Positions 40,764-48,619 of a DNA stretch of 64,000 nt are shown piece after piece. The position numbers were made by a program, and so were the translations under genes. The first letter of the stretch is position 1. Each line of letters opens with the position of its first letter. This DNA is from Rhodothermales bacterium (GTDB lineage Bacteria > Bacteroidota > Rhodothermia > Rhodothermales > UBA10348). Location of the stretch: positions 1 through 64,000 of the forward strand of contig JANJTM010000017.1 in assembly GCA_024711125.1 (NCBI GenBank), read 5' to 3'. The notes below the pieces were generated by a model. It worked only from the letters and a program-made list of their open reading frames with translations. It searched no databases and was not told the DNA's origin.

Positions 40764-42158
40764 ATGTCCACCAAGCTTCTGCGGTGTTCGCTCCTGGTGC
40801 TCGCCCTGTGCGCGACGCCGTTTGCCGCGCGGGCACAGGATCCCGGTCTGCAGCGGGTCATGCGCGGGTACATCCCGCCGGATCAGCTCGTCTCGTTCCT
40901 GCCCTCGACGCCGTTCAATACGTTCATCGAGATCCTGAACCCGACAATGCAGCGCGTCACGGGCAAGATCGTCATCGATCCCGAATCGCGCGTCTCGGCC
41001 ATCGGCGTCCCGGTGCAGACCACGCACTTCTTCGACGCGTTCCAGTTCGTGCTGGCGCAGAGCGGGCTGACGTACCGGGAGACCGACCGGTACTTCCTCA
41101 TCGAGAACCAGCCGCCGCCGGACCCGATGCTCGCGAGCGGGACCGGCCTGACCGGCGTCGCGCAGGGCACGGTCGTGGGTGCGCCGTCGACTGGGGGAAC
41201 GGGCGCCGCGCCGGCGCTGCCGGCGACGCTGAATACGCGGCAGGTGCGCATCAACGCGGTGCTGTTCGAGCTGAACCACACGAAGTCCAAGGAAATCGGC
41301 CTCGACTGGACCACGGTGCTGTCGTCGCAGAACAGCTCGTCGAGCGGCGGGTCGACCGGCGGATCGACCGGCGGTTCGGGCGCGTCGACCGATCAGAACC
41401 GGGTCCAGTTCTTCCTGAAGTCCAAGGAGCTGTTCTCCGGAATGGACAAGTACATCGACTCCCCCGACCAGATCAATTTCGCCAGCATCAACTCGATCCT
41501 TCGATTCGCCGAAAGCTCGGGCCTGGGCGAGACCGTGGCCTCCCCGTCGGTCAGCGTGCAGAGCGGGGTCAAGGGCAGCATGCAGGTCGGTGCCGACGTT
41601 CCGCTCATCACGCGGGATTTCCAGGGCCAGTCGCAGACCACGATGTTCAAGACGGGCATCATCATCGACGTGACGCCCACGATCATCACGCTGCCGACGG
41701 CCGATACGCTCGGCGCTCCGACCGTCGACTTCATCCACATGGCGGTCAAGGTCGAGAAGTCGGGCAGCCGACCGACCGCGGCCGGCCTCACGATCGACCG
41801 GTCGACGGCCGAGACGCAGGTGGCGGTGATCAACGGGGAGCAGACGGTGATCGGCGGTCTCTACTCGACCGACGAGTCGTACAGCCGGAGCGGCATCCCC
41901 TTCCTCAAGGATCTGCCGCCGTGGTTCTTCGGCCTGCGCTACCTGTTCGGCAAGGACCTTCGCTCCGAGAACCGCAAGGAACTCATCATCGTGCTGGTAG
42001 CCGAGATCTCCGATCCCATTCTCGAACGCATGGCGCGCGAGTTGCCCTCCAATACCCTCGATTCGCAGCGCGAATCGGTCCGGCAGGCCCTCGAGCGCTT
42101 CAACTCGCGCGTGGCCGACCAGCACGGCCAGGCGATCAAGTACGACGTCAACAAGTAG
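40764..42158 (+). CDS. type IV pilus / type II secretion secretin
   Basis: A 464-residue outer-membrane secretin with signal peptide MSTKLLRCSLLVLALCATPF then AARAQ. An N-domain (about residues 50-130, with GKIVIDPESRVSAIGVP) is followed by a Ser/Gly/Thr-rich linker (about 190-210). The secretin core comes next: VASPSVSVQSGVKGSMQVG, VPLITRDFQGQSQTTMF, VAVINGEQTVIGGLY, and the lip-region sequence SRSGIPFLKDLPPWFFGLRY followed by LFGK, then NRKELIIVLVAEI. It forms the pore through which the pilus or pseudopilus exits. An alternative start at 40728 (ATGA overlap with the PilOP gene) would lengthen the N-terminus by 12 residues; 40764 was chosen because it gives a compact signal peptide. It ends the operon before a strong terminator. 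Confidence 0.9.
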   Translation: MSTKLLRCSLLVLALCATPFAARAQDPGLQRVMRGYIPPDQLVSFLPSTPFNTFIEILNPTMQRVTGKIVIDPESRVSAIGVPVQTTHFFDAFQFVLAQSGLTYRETDRYFLIENQPPPDPMLASGTGLTGVAQGTVVGAPSTGGTGAAPALPATLNTRQVRINAVLFELNHTKSKEIGLDWTTVLSSQNSSSSGGSTGGSTGGSGASTDQNRVQFFLKSKELFSGMDKYIDSPDQINFASINSILRFAESSGLGETVASPSVSVQSGVKGSMQVGADVPLITRDFQGQSQTTMFKTGIIIDVTPTIITLPTADTLGAPTVDFIHMAVKVEKSGSRPTAAGLTIDRSTAETQVAVINGEQTVIGGLYSTDESYSRSGIPFLKDLPPWFFGLRYLFGKDLRSENRKELIIVLVAEISDPILERMARELPSNTLDSQRESVRQALERFNSRVADQHGQAIKYDVNK

Positions 42159-42188
42159 CGCGGCGCCTCTCCCGGCGTGGTGTTCGGC

Positions 42189-42224
42189 ACGGGCGCCGTC
42201 CGAAAGGGCGGCGCCCGTATTTTT
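42189..42224 (+). terminator. rho-independent terminator of the pilus operon
   Basis: A 13-bp stem (42189-42201 with 42206-42218, one G-U pair) closed by a GAAA tetraloop and followed by A and five Ts. It lies 30 bases after the secretin stop and ends 4 bases before the next gene's start codon, so that gene needs another promoter or read-through. Confidence 0.92.
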
Positions 42225-42228
42225 GGGT

Positions 42229-43419
42229 ATGCCTGCGCCGACCCCCATCTTCCGCCCGCCCGACTCCCGCCTGGCCGTTGTGGCGCTGCTGGCCCTGGTG
42301 GCCTGTTCGGGGCCCGCGCCGCGAACCCTCGAGCCCAGCCCGGTGCCCGGAAGTCCGGCCTTCGACGTCGGGGTCATGCGGTTGCACCTGTCGGGACTGG
42401 CAGGGCAGGGCCCGGTGACGACGGGCGGCGCCGACGCGCTGCGTTCGGCCTCGTACGCTTCGGTCGTGTTTTCCGAGGCCCGCCTGCAGCCGCTCACGGC
42501 GGGCGAGTACCGGCAGGTATGGTATGGCCCGCTCAACCGGGCCAGCGATGCGGCGGTGGCGCGCCTGGGTCGGGATACGGTGATGGTGCGGACCGGCATG
42601 GCGCTCCGGGCCGACGGCCGGTCCGACCGCGGGCGGGTGGAAGCGCCCACGTTGTGGCGTGGCCCGGCGGCGGAGGTCGGGGCAGGCATTCCGGCGACGG
42701 TCGCGTGGGTGGGCGAGGCCGACACGACGACCGAGGCGCTGGTGCGCCTGGCCGCCGCCGGCGTGCGCGCCGTGCTGCTGCCGGGCGGAGGGCAGGAGCC
42801 CGTCTCCCGGGGCCCGATCCCGAACCTGCTCGTGGTAGGCGTCGCGCCCGACGCCCTGGCGCGCCTTTTTCCCGGCGCGCCGGAGCGTGGGACGGTACGG
42901 TATCCGGTCGCCGTCGAGGTCGCTTCCTCGTTCGATCCGGCGTCGCCGGTCGTGGGCGCGGCCGGACTGGTGCCCGGGCGGGACCCGTGGGCCCGGGAGG
43001 AACTCGTCGTCGTCGCGGCCCCGCTCGACGTTCGGCCGGGTGAAAGCCCGATTGAAGCGGCGGCCCTCGTCGAGGCGGCCCGTGTGCTCTCGGAGATGGC
43101 ATCCCGCGGGGCTTCGCCGGCTGCCACGACGCTCTTCCTGCTCTGGTCCGGCAGCCGGCAGGGGGGCACCGGAGTCGAGGCCTGGGTCCGCAACCCGGGC
43201 TGGGAACGCTCCCGCATCCGCCGGATCGTGGTCGCGGGCGCGCTTCCCGCTTCGATAACCCACCTGGAGCGTCCCGCGACCTCGCTGGCCCGGGAGACCC
43301 CGGGGACCGATCCGGCCGAGGCGGCGCGGCACCTGGCGCATCGGCTGCTCGCCGACATCGCGCCCGACCTGGGCATCCCGATACCGTACCTTCCGCCTTC
43401 CCCAACCGAGCGCGAATGA
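42229..43419 (+). CDS. lipoprotein with degenerate M28-peptidase fold
   Basis: A 396-residue lipoprotein: signal with lipobox LLALVAC near residue 25. A PA-like region (ATVAWVGEADTTTEALVRLA) and an M28-like domain follow. In the latter LVVVAAPLD stands where M28 enzymes have the zinc-binding AHxD, ESPIEAAALVEAARVL replaces NDNASGVA..LxxAR, and LWSGSRQGGTG replaces GAEExGLxGS. Thus the His, Asp and both Glu residues that bind zinc or act in catalysis are gone. The protein is probably a non-catalytic, binding relative anchored in the outer membrane. It starts just behind the pilus terminator; ATG at 42229 was preferred to a TTG two codons earlier. It overlaps the next gene by ATGA. Confidence 0.7.
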   Translation: MPAPTPIFRPPDSRLAVVALLALVACSGPAPRTLEPSPVPGSPAFDVGVMRLHLSGLAGQGPVTTGGADALRSASYASVVFSEARLQPLTAGEYRQVWYGPLNRASDAAVARLGRDTVMVRTGMALRADGRSDRGRVEAPTLWRGPAAEVGAGIPATVAWVGEADTTTEALVRLAAAGVRAVLLPGGGQEPVSRGPIPNLLVVGVAPDALARLFPGAPERGTVRYPVAVEVASSFDPASPVVGAAGLVPGRDPWAREELVVVAAPLDVRPGESPIEAAALVEAARVLSEMASRGASPAATTLFLLWSGSRQGGTGVEAWVRNPGWERSRIRRIVVAGALPASITHLERPATSLARETPGTDPAEAARHLAHRLLADIAPDLGIPIPYLPPSPTERE

Positions 43420-44201
43420 CCCCGGCCTGGCTTCCCGACACCGTGACGACCGATCTCGACCGGATCGTGTCGCGCGCGCTCCTGTGGGGGGTGGAGGCCC
43501 TCGAGCTTCGGCTCGTCGGAGGGGCGACCCGCCGGGTGCCCCACGTGAACGAGCCGCCCCTCCGTCGCCGTCTCGAGGAGTCGGAACTCGCCGTGGCCTC
43601 CATCACGCCCGGTCTCTTCGAAGGGGATCCGGGCTCGGGCGCTTCGGCCATGGACGACCTGGCCCGCCTCGACGATTCGCTGGCGTTCTGCCGGAGGTTC
43701 GGGTGCCCCGTCGTGGTCGTATCCTCGTTCCAGGGCGGCGAACAGGCCGGAGACCGGGCCGCCACGTGGCTGCGCCGGGCGGGGGACCGTGCCGCGCGTG
43801 CCGGGGTCACGCTGGCGGTGGCGAACGAGCCGGGCATGGTCGCGGCCGACCCCGATCGGCTCGGCGAACTGCTGAACGCGGTATCGCACCCGGCCGTTGC
43901 GGCGGCGCTGGACCTGGGGGCGCTGCCGGCCGGGGCGGCGGGCGATGGGCCCCCCGTCACGGCGTCGGCCCTCGATTCGGCGCTGTCGGCCGCGGCGGCC
44001 CTCGCAGGATGCGCCGCCCTCGTACGCTGGGGATCGCCCGAACCGGGTAGCGCGGCCGTTCCTCCGGGTGATGTCGCGCGGGTCCTGCGCCGTGCCGGGT
44101 TCGACGGCCCCGTGTCGATGGTCCTTCCCGTCGGCGCGTCCGGAAAGGAAGGCCTTCACCGCGCCACGGCGCTGGTGTCGGCCCTTCGAGCGGTCTCCTG
44201 A
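43416..44201 (+). CDS. sugar-phosphate isomerase/epimerase-like TIM-barrel protein
   Basis: A 261-residue protein of the xylose-isomerase-like TIM-barrel superfamily (AP_endonuc_2). Visible are the N-terminal ALLWGVEALELRLVGG strand-helix, FCRRFGCPVVVVSSFQGGEQ, a strand with Glu in GVTLAVANEPGMVAADP (a metal ligand in the family), a later VAAALDLGALPAG, and a terminal FDGPVSMVLPVGASGKEGLH. Some metal-ligand positions look weak, so activity is uncertain. It is translated with the upstream lipoprotein (ATGA) and converges with an outer-membrane barrel gene four bases downstream. The substrate is unknown; no pathway neighbours give a hint. Confidence 0.7.
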   Translation: MTPAWLPDTVTTDLDRIVSRALLWGVEALELRLVGGATRRVPHVNEPPLRRRLEESELAVASITPGLFEGDPGSGASAMDDLARLDDSLAFCRRFGCPVVVVSSFQGGEQAGDRAATWLRRAGDRAARAGVTLAVANEPGMVAADPDRLGELLNAVSHPAVAAALDLGALPAGAAGDGPPVTASALDSALSAAAALAGCAALVRWGSPEPGSAAVPPGDVARVLRRAGFDGPVSMVLPVGASGKEGLHRATALVSALRAVS

Positions 44202-44205
44202 GCGG

Positions 44206-44808
44206 TCAGAACCGGACGCCCGCGTACATCACGGCGCCGACATGCCGCAGCGCGGGAAACGCGTCGCGTGCGTTCGAGATGCCCGCGACCCCGCGGGCCC
44301 CGAGCACCAGGCGTTCGTCGCCCGACCCCAAGGCCGCTTCCGCGCCCGCGATCCAGCCCCACCCGGTTCGCCGCACGGTCGGGTCGTTCTCGGTGAACGT
44401 CGGGCCCCCGTCGGCCGCGCGGAACCGGATGCGCGCGTCGAGGCGGTAGGACAGGAACGGCCCCGTATACACGGCCAGGAGCCCGTCCGGAACCGGGGTC
44501 CACTCGGCGAGCAGCGGCACGTCCACGTAGGTCAGGTTGAACGTCGCGATGGTCGGAACGCCGTCGAGCCGGGTGTCCGCATCGGCGCCCCGGAGCGAAT
44601 ACCCGAATTCGAGGCGGAATCCGAGCGGTCCCCGGACCGGCCAGCTGTGCGCGAAGGTTGCCGAAAAGCGCGCGACGGGCGAAAACGTCGTCCCGGTGCG
44701 GGTCTCTCCGCGAAGCGACCACGCGCCCGCGCCGAGCGTGGCGCGCACCTGGGCCGCGACGGGCGCGGCGGTCGCGAATGCGAACACGAGCAGGGTTCGG
44801 ACGAGCAT
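44206..44808 (-). CDS. outer-membrane beta-barrel protein (OMP_b-brl-like)
   Basis: A 200-residue exported protein. Signal peptide MLVRTLLVFAFATAAPVAAQ, then alternating aromatic strands (LGAGAWSLRGETRTG, FSATFAHSWPVRGPLGFRLE, FGYSLRGADA, YTGPFLSYRLDARIRF) and a terminal strand MYAGVRF ending in phenylalanine, as needed for outer-membrane insertion. This is the small PorT/OmpA-barrel-like type common in Bacteroidota. The ATG at 44808 was chosen over an upstream TTG because it begins the signal peptide. It converges on the TIM-barrel gene (4-base gap) and diverges from the plsC gene. Function unknown. Confidence 0.8.
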   Translation of the reverse strand: MLVRTLLVFAFATAAPVAAQVRATLGAGAWSLRGETRTGTTFSPVARFSATFAHSWPVRGPLGFRLEFGYSLRGADADTRLDGVPTIATFNLTYVDVPLLAEWTPVPDGLLAVYTGPFLSYRLDARIRFRAADGGPTFTENDPTVRRTGWGWIAGAEAALGSGDERLVLGARGVAGISNARDAFPALRHVGAVMYAGVRF

Positions 44809-44872
44809 CGTGGGCCGTGTCGGGACGATCCGCAACGCCGCTCGGCCGCCCGCGTTTCCCTCGGGCCGTGGC

Positions 44873-44880
44873 TATATTCG
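44873..44880 (+). promoter_or_regulatory. possible -7 element TATATTCG before plsC
   Basis: TATATTCG matches the Bacteroidota-type TAnnTT(T/C)G box and is identical to the -10/-7 of the BMC promoter at 53732. It lies 35 bases before the ATG at 44916. No clear -35/-33 box is visible at the right distance. Confidence 0.35.
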
Positions 44881-44915
44881 GTGCCCTTCGCACGACCGAT
44901 TCCGCCGAGCCGTCC

Positions 44916-45755
44916 ATGCCGGAGCCCCGCACGACGCCTCCCGCCCAGGTCCCGGTGAACCTCTTCACGCGGTCGTTCTACGTCTTTGCCCTCCTCTGGG
45001 GAGGCCTGTGCACGGCCTTCTGCGCGACGGGCTATCTCGTCAGCCGCCGTTTCCGGCCGACGCCCGACGTGTTCGCGTGGTGGGCGCGCGCCTGGGGCCG
45101 CTCGATGTTCGGCGTGCTCGGCGTGCGCGTCGTGTGCGAGGGATTCGAGCGTGTCGACCCCGCGCGTCCGTGCGTTTTCGCCGCGAACCACCAGAACGCG
45201 CTCGACATCCCCGTGGCCGCGATCGCCCTTCGCCGCCCCTTCGGATACGTCGCCAAGGCCGAGCTGGAAACCGCGCCCTTCCTTGGAGCCGCGCTGCGCA
45301 GCTCGCCCTCGGTTTTCGTCGATTCCCGCGACGCCCGGCGGTCGGTGGAGTCCCTTCGACGGGCGGGACGCACCATCCGCGAAGGCACCTCGGTACTTGT
45401 CTTTCCCGAGGGAGCCCGGTCGTACGACGGCCGGCTCGGCCCCTTCCGGCGGGGCGCGTTCCAGCTCGCGCTCGAGGCCGGGGTGAATCTCGTCCCGGTC
45501 ACCATCGTCGACGCCGTATCGGTCTTCAACGAGACCCGGTGGGCCGCGCGGCCGGGGGTCATCCGTGTCGTGGTCGGTGAGCCCGTAGCGCTGGATGGGG
45601 TGGATCGCCGGCGGCTTTCCGAGATCCTGTCGCTCGTGCGCGAGCGGGTGGCCGCGCCGCTTCCGGCGGAATGGCGCGGCGACGAGCCGGCTGACGAGCC
45701 GCGTCCGGCCATCCCGGCACCCGGCGACCGGAACCGGGTCGAGCCTCTCCCGTAA
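44916..45755 (+). CDS. plsC: 1-acyl-sn-glycerol-3-phosphate acyltransferase (PlsC family)
   Basis: A 279-residue membrane-associated acyltransferase that adds the second acyl chain in phospholipid synthesis. An N-terminal membrane helix (FYVFALLWGGLCTAFCATGY, about residues 22-41) is followed by the HX4D motif in NHQNALD (about 91-97) and the FPEGARS block (about 163-169), then GVNLVPVTIVDA. These are the standard PlsC motifs I and III; the length is slightly above the usual 240-260 because of a Pro/Arg-rich C-terminus. The ATG at 44916 follows a possible TATATTCG promoter box. The gatC gene follows 26 bases later. Related lysophospholipid acyltransferases are a possible alternative. Confidence 0.88.
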   Translation: MPEPRTTPPAQVPVNLFTRSFYVFALLWGGLCTAFCATGYLVSRRFRPTPDVFAWWARAWGRSMFGVLGVRVVCEGFERVDPARPCVFAANHQNALDIPVAAIALRRPFGYVAKAELETAPFLGAALRSSPSVFVDSRDARRSVESLRRAGRTIREGTSVLVFPEGARSYDGRLGPFRRGAFQLALEAGVNLVPVTIVDAVSVFNETRWAARPGVIRVVVGEPVALDGVDRRRLSEILSLVRERVAAPLPAEWRGDEPADEPRPAIPAPGDRNRVEPLP

Positions 45756-45781
45756 CGGCCGCGCTCCCGCCGAATCCCGCC

Positions 45782-46069
45782 ATGTCCGTCGATCCCGAAG
45801 CCGTCCGCCACGTCGCCCGACTCGCCCGCCTGGCCCTGGAGCCGGCAGAGGAAGCCGCCTTGGCCGAGGACCTCGGCCGGATCCTGGCCTACGTACGGCA
45901 GCTCGACGAACTGGACCTGGACGGCGTGGCGCCGATGGAACGCGTGGCAGACCGGGAAAACGCCCTGCGCGACGACGTCGAGGCGCCCCGGATGTCGCGC
46001 GCCGAGGCCCTGCGTACGGCTCCGGACGCCGACGACCGCCATTTCCGGGTGCCCCGCGTCATCGACTGA
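45782..46069 (+). CDS. gatC: aspartyl/glutamyl-tRNA(Asn/Gln) amidotransferase subunit C
   Basis: A 95-residue protein that matches GatC over its whole length: MSVDPEAVRHVARLARLALE, then an LGRILAYVRQLDELDLDGVA helix-turn region and the conserved C-terminal R-P/D-DV and FRVPRVID. GatC helps fold GatA and joins it to GatB in the enzyme that amidates misacylated tRNAs. The gatA and gatB genes are not in the window, so gatC stands apart, as in many genomes. It lies 26 bases after plsC and 35 bases before the YfhO-like gene, so it is probably co-transcribed with them. Confidence 0.92.
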   Translation: MSVDPEAVRHVARLARLALEPAEEAALAEDLGRILAYVRQLDELDLDGVAPMERVADRENALRDDVEAPRMSRAEALRTAPDADDRHFRVPRVID

Positions 46070-46104
46070 ACGCAGAAGCCATCCCAAGCGACCTAAAGAC
46101 CGAC

Positions 46105-48615
46105 ATGGCCACGAACCGACCGCCCCGCAGGAGCCCTTCCGCCCCCGCGTCGACTCCCGCCTGGTTCGAGGCCTGGGAGCGCCAGCCACCGGTTCGGCGG
46201 CACGGCATGGTGCTTGCGACGCTTCTCCTGGTGGCGACCTGGTTCATGGCGCCGGCGCTCTTCGGCGACGGCGTACTGATCGGGGGCGACATCGTCGGTT
46301 GGAAGGCGATGGCGCAGTCGATGGTCGCGGAAGAAGCCGCCACCGGGGAGAAGCCGCTCTGGGCCGTGAACCCGTTCGGCGGAATGCCCGGAACGATGAT
46401 CTCGTACGACACCGCGATCCCCCAGATCGATACCGTGGCGAAGTGGCTGAGGGCACTCGCCTGGCCGCTTTCCCACCTCGTGATCCTGTTCGCCGGCGTG
46501 TACGGGCTCGTGTTCTACCTGGTCAGGGAGCGCCTGGCGGCCGCGCTGTCGGCGGTCGCGTTCGGCCTCACGACCTACCTGCCCATCCTCCTCGTGGCGG
46601 GGCACAACTCGAAATACGTCACGCTGGCGTACCTGCCATGGATGCTCTGGGCGTTCGCCTGTGCGCTGCGCAGGCCCGGCCTGCTCGCGAGCCTGCTCGT
46701 GGCCGCCGCGGTCGCCGTGAACCTGCGCGCGGGGCACGTGCAGATCACGTACTACGGCGCGTTCGTGATGGGCTTTCTCTGGCTGGCCGACCTCGTCGCG
46801 GCGTCGCGGGCCAGGGAGATGCGTCGGTGGGTGTCGGCCACGGGCTGGCTCGTCGCCGGCGGGGCGCTCGGCGTGCTGATGGTCGCGCAGCCGTACCTCG
46901 CGCAGGCCGAGTACAAGGCCTTCACCATCCGGGGTGCCGCGGCCGGGGCCGACGGCTCACCGGGCGGCGGCATGGGTTGGGAGTACGCCATGGCCTGGAG
47001 CCAGGGCATCGCCGAGCTGTGGACGCTCTTCATCGCGGACGCGTTCGGCGGCACGGGCGCGACCTACTGGGGGCCCAAGTCCTTTACCGGGGGGCCGCAC
47101 TACGTCGGCGGCGTCGTGCTCCTGCTCGCCGGCGTCGCCGTCGCGGTCGCGCGCACGCGGTGGGTAGCCGGCCTCGCGGCGGGCGCCGTCCTGATGACGC
47201 TGTTCTCCCTCGGGGCCCACGCCGAGTGGCTCAACCGGCCCATGTTCGACCATTTCCCTCTGTTCGACGCGTTCCGCGTGCCCGAGACGTGGCTTTCGGC
47301 GGTCGCGTTCGTCCTGGCGGTGCTGGCGGGTTTCGGGGCGGTGGAGGCCGTCTCGACCGCCGAAGCCGATCGCGGCCGGGACCGGGCCGTCTACGGAGTC
47401 GCCGCCGTGTTCGTGGGGCTTGCCCTGGTGTTCGCCCTGTTCGGCGACTCGTTCTTCGATTTCTCGAAGGACGGCGAGGCCGAATCGCTGGCGCAGCAGG
47501 TCGCCCGCCAGCGGCCGGACCTCGACGTGCGGGACGCGCAGGTCCAGCAGTTCATCGGCGAGGAGATCGGGCGTCGACGGGCCGAGCGGGCCGACCTGTT
47601 CACGGCAGATGCCCGCCGCACCCTGCTCTTCCTCGCCGCAGGGGCCCTTCTCGTGGTGCTCGCCCGCCGGCGCCGCGTTCCCGCCTGGCTGGCCCGGGCC
47701 GGATTCGTGGTCCTCGTGGCGGCGGACCTGGGCTCAGTCGGCCACCGGTATCTGAACGAGGACCGGCTGTTGCCGGAGAACCAGGCCGACCGCCCGATCG
47801 AGCGGTATGCCTTCGACGACTGGATCCTCGAGCGGCAGGCCGAAGCGGGCGGACCCGGCCGGTTCCGCGTGCTGTCGCTCGAGGGCGATCCCACCGTGAC
47901 GGCGCGGCCCGCCTACTGGTACGCCACGCTGTCGGGTTACCACGGCGCCAAGCTGCGGGTGTGGCAGGACGTGCTCGACCGGGCGCTGTTCGACGCGCGC
48001 ACCGGTTATCCGTCCACGACCACGCTGCGGCTCGCGAACGTGCGCTACGTGGTGTCGGGTTTCCCGATCCCCGGATATGCGGAGGCGCACACCGACGCGT
48101 CCACCGGCCTGGCGGTCTACGAGGTTCCGGATCCGCTGCCCCGGGCCTGGTTCGTGGACCGGACCGAACGGTCCGAGCCGGGGGACGCGCTCTGGGCCCG
48201 GCTCCTGGATGGCTCGTTCGATCCGGCCCGGGTCGCGATCGCGGACGTCGACGTGCCGCCGGCGCCCCGGGATTCGACGTCCGTGGTGCGGGCCGACGTG
48301 GTCGAGTACGCAGGCGACGCGTTCGCATTCGACGTCGAGACCGACCGCGAGCGCCTGCTCGTGGTCAGCGAGACCTGGTACCCGGCGGGCTGGACGGCTT
48401 CGGTGGACGGTTCCGACGTGCCGATCGTGCCGGTCAACGGGTTCCAGCGCGGCGTCGTGGTCCCCGCCGGCGCGCACCGCGTGGATTTCGCCTTCGCGCC
48501 CCGGTCGCACCGGGTGGGGGTCCTGGTATCGGGGGTATCGACGGCCGTCGTGTACGGAGGGCTGCTCATCCTGCTCGGGCTTGCCTGGAGGCGCCGGCGT
48601 ACCGCGGCGGCGTGA
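46105..48615 (+). CDS. YfhO-family polytopic membrane protein
   Basis: An 836-residue protein with about twelve or more membrane helices and large periplasmic parts. An early GGDIVGWKAMAQSM, followed by NPFGGMPGTMISY, and many GT-C-like features fit the YfhO family (GT-C-fold glycosyltransferase-like proteins that use lipid-linked sugars to modify teichoic acids, lipids or glycans). The C-terminal soluble domain has SETWYPAGWTASVDG and VPVNGFQRGVVVPAGAHRVD, the standard end of YfhO proteins, before a last helix. It begins after a short polar tail. The gene is followed by GT4, wecB and flippase genes, suggesting a role in glycan decoration. Donor and acceptor are unknown. Confidence 0.85.
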   Translation: MATNRPPRRSPSAPASTPAWFEAWERQPPVRRHGMVLATLLLVATWFMAPALFGDGVLIGGDIVGWKAMAQSMVAEEAATGEKPLWAVNPFGGMPGTMISYDTAIPQIDTVAKWLRALAWPLSHLVILFAGVYGLVFYLVRERLAAALSAVAFGLTTYLPILLVAGHNSKYVTLAYLPWMLWAFACALRRPGLLASLLVAAAVAVNLRAGHVQITYYGAFVMGFLWLADLVAASRAREMRRWVSATGWLVAGGALGVLMVAQPYLAQAEYKAFTIRGAAAGADGSPGGGMGWEYAMAWSQGIAELWTLFIADAFGGTGATYWGPKSFTGGPHYVGGVVLLLAGVAVAVARTRWVAGLAAGAVLMTLFSLGAHAEWLNRPMFDHFPLFDAFRVPETWLSAVAFVLAVLAGFGAVEAVSTAEADRGRDRAVYGVAAVFVGLALVFALFGDSFFDFSKDGEAESLAQQVARQRPDLDVRDAQVQQFIGEEIGRRRAERADLFTADARRTLLFLAAGALLVVLARRRRVPAWLARAGFVVLVAADLGSVGHRYLNEDRLLPENQADRPIERYAFDDWILERQAEAGGPGRFRVLSLEGDPTVTARPAYWYATLSGYHGAKLRVWQDVLDRALFDARTGYPSTTTLRLANVRYVVSGFPIPGYAEAHTDASTGLAVYEVPDPLPRAWFVDRTERSEPGDALWARLLDGSFDPARVAIADVDVPPAPRDSTSVVRADVVEYAGDAFAFDVETDRERLLVVSETWYPAGWTASVDGSDVPIVPVNGFQRGVVVPAGAHRVDFAFAPRSHRVGVLVSGVSTAVVYGGLLILLGLAWRRRRTAAA

Positions 48616-48619
48616 CGCG

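Noticed and set aside
40764-42158. Type III secretion secretin
   Set aside because: The neighbours are PilM/N/O/P- and PilT-like, with pilin-like genes upstream; no type III export genes are present.
35621-44159. Long minus-strand open frames opposite the pilus and lipoprotein genes
   Set aside because: Same reason: low-complexity, Arg-rich translations, no recognisable domains, and they cross several real plus-strand gene borders and terminators.
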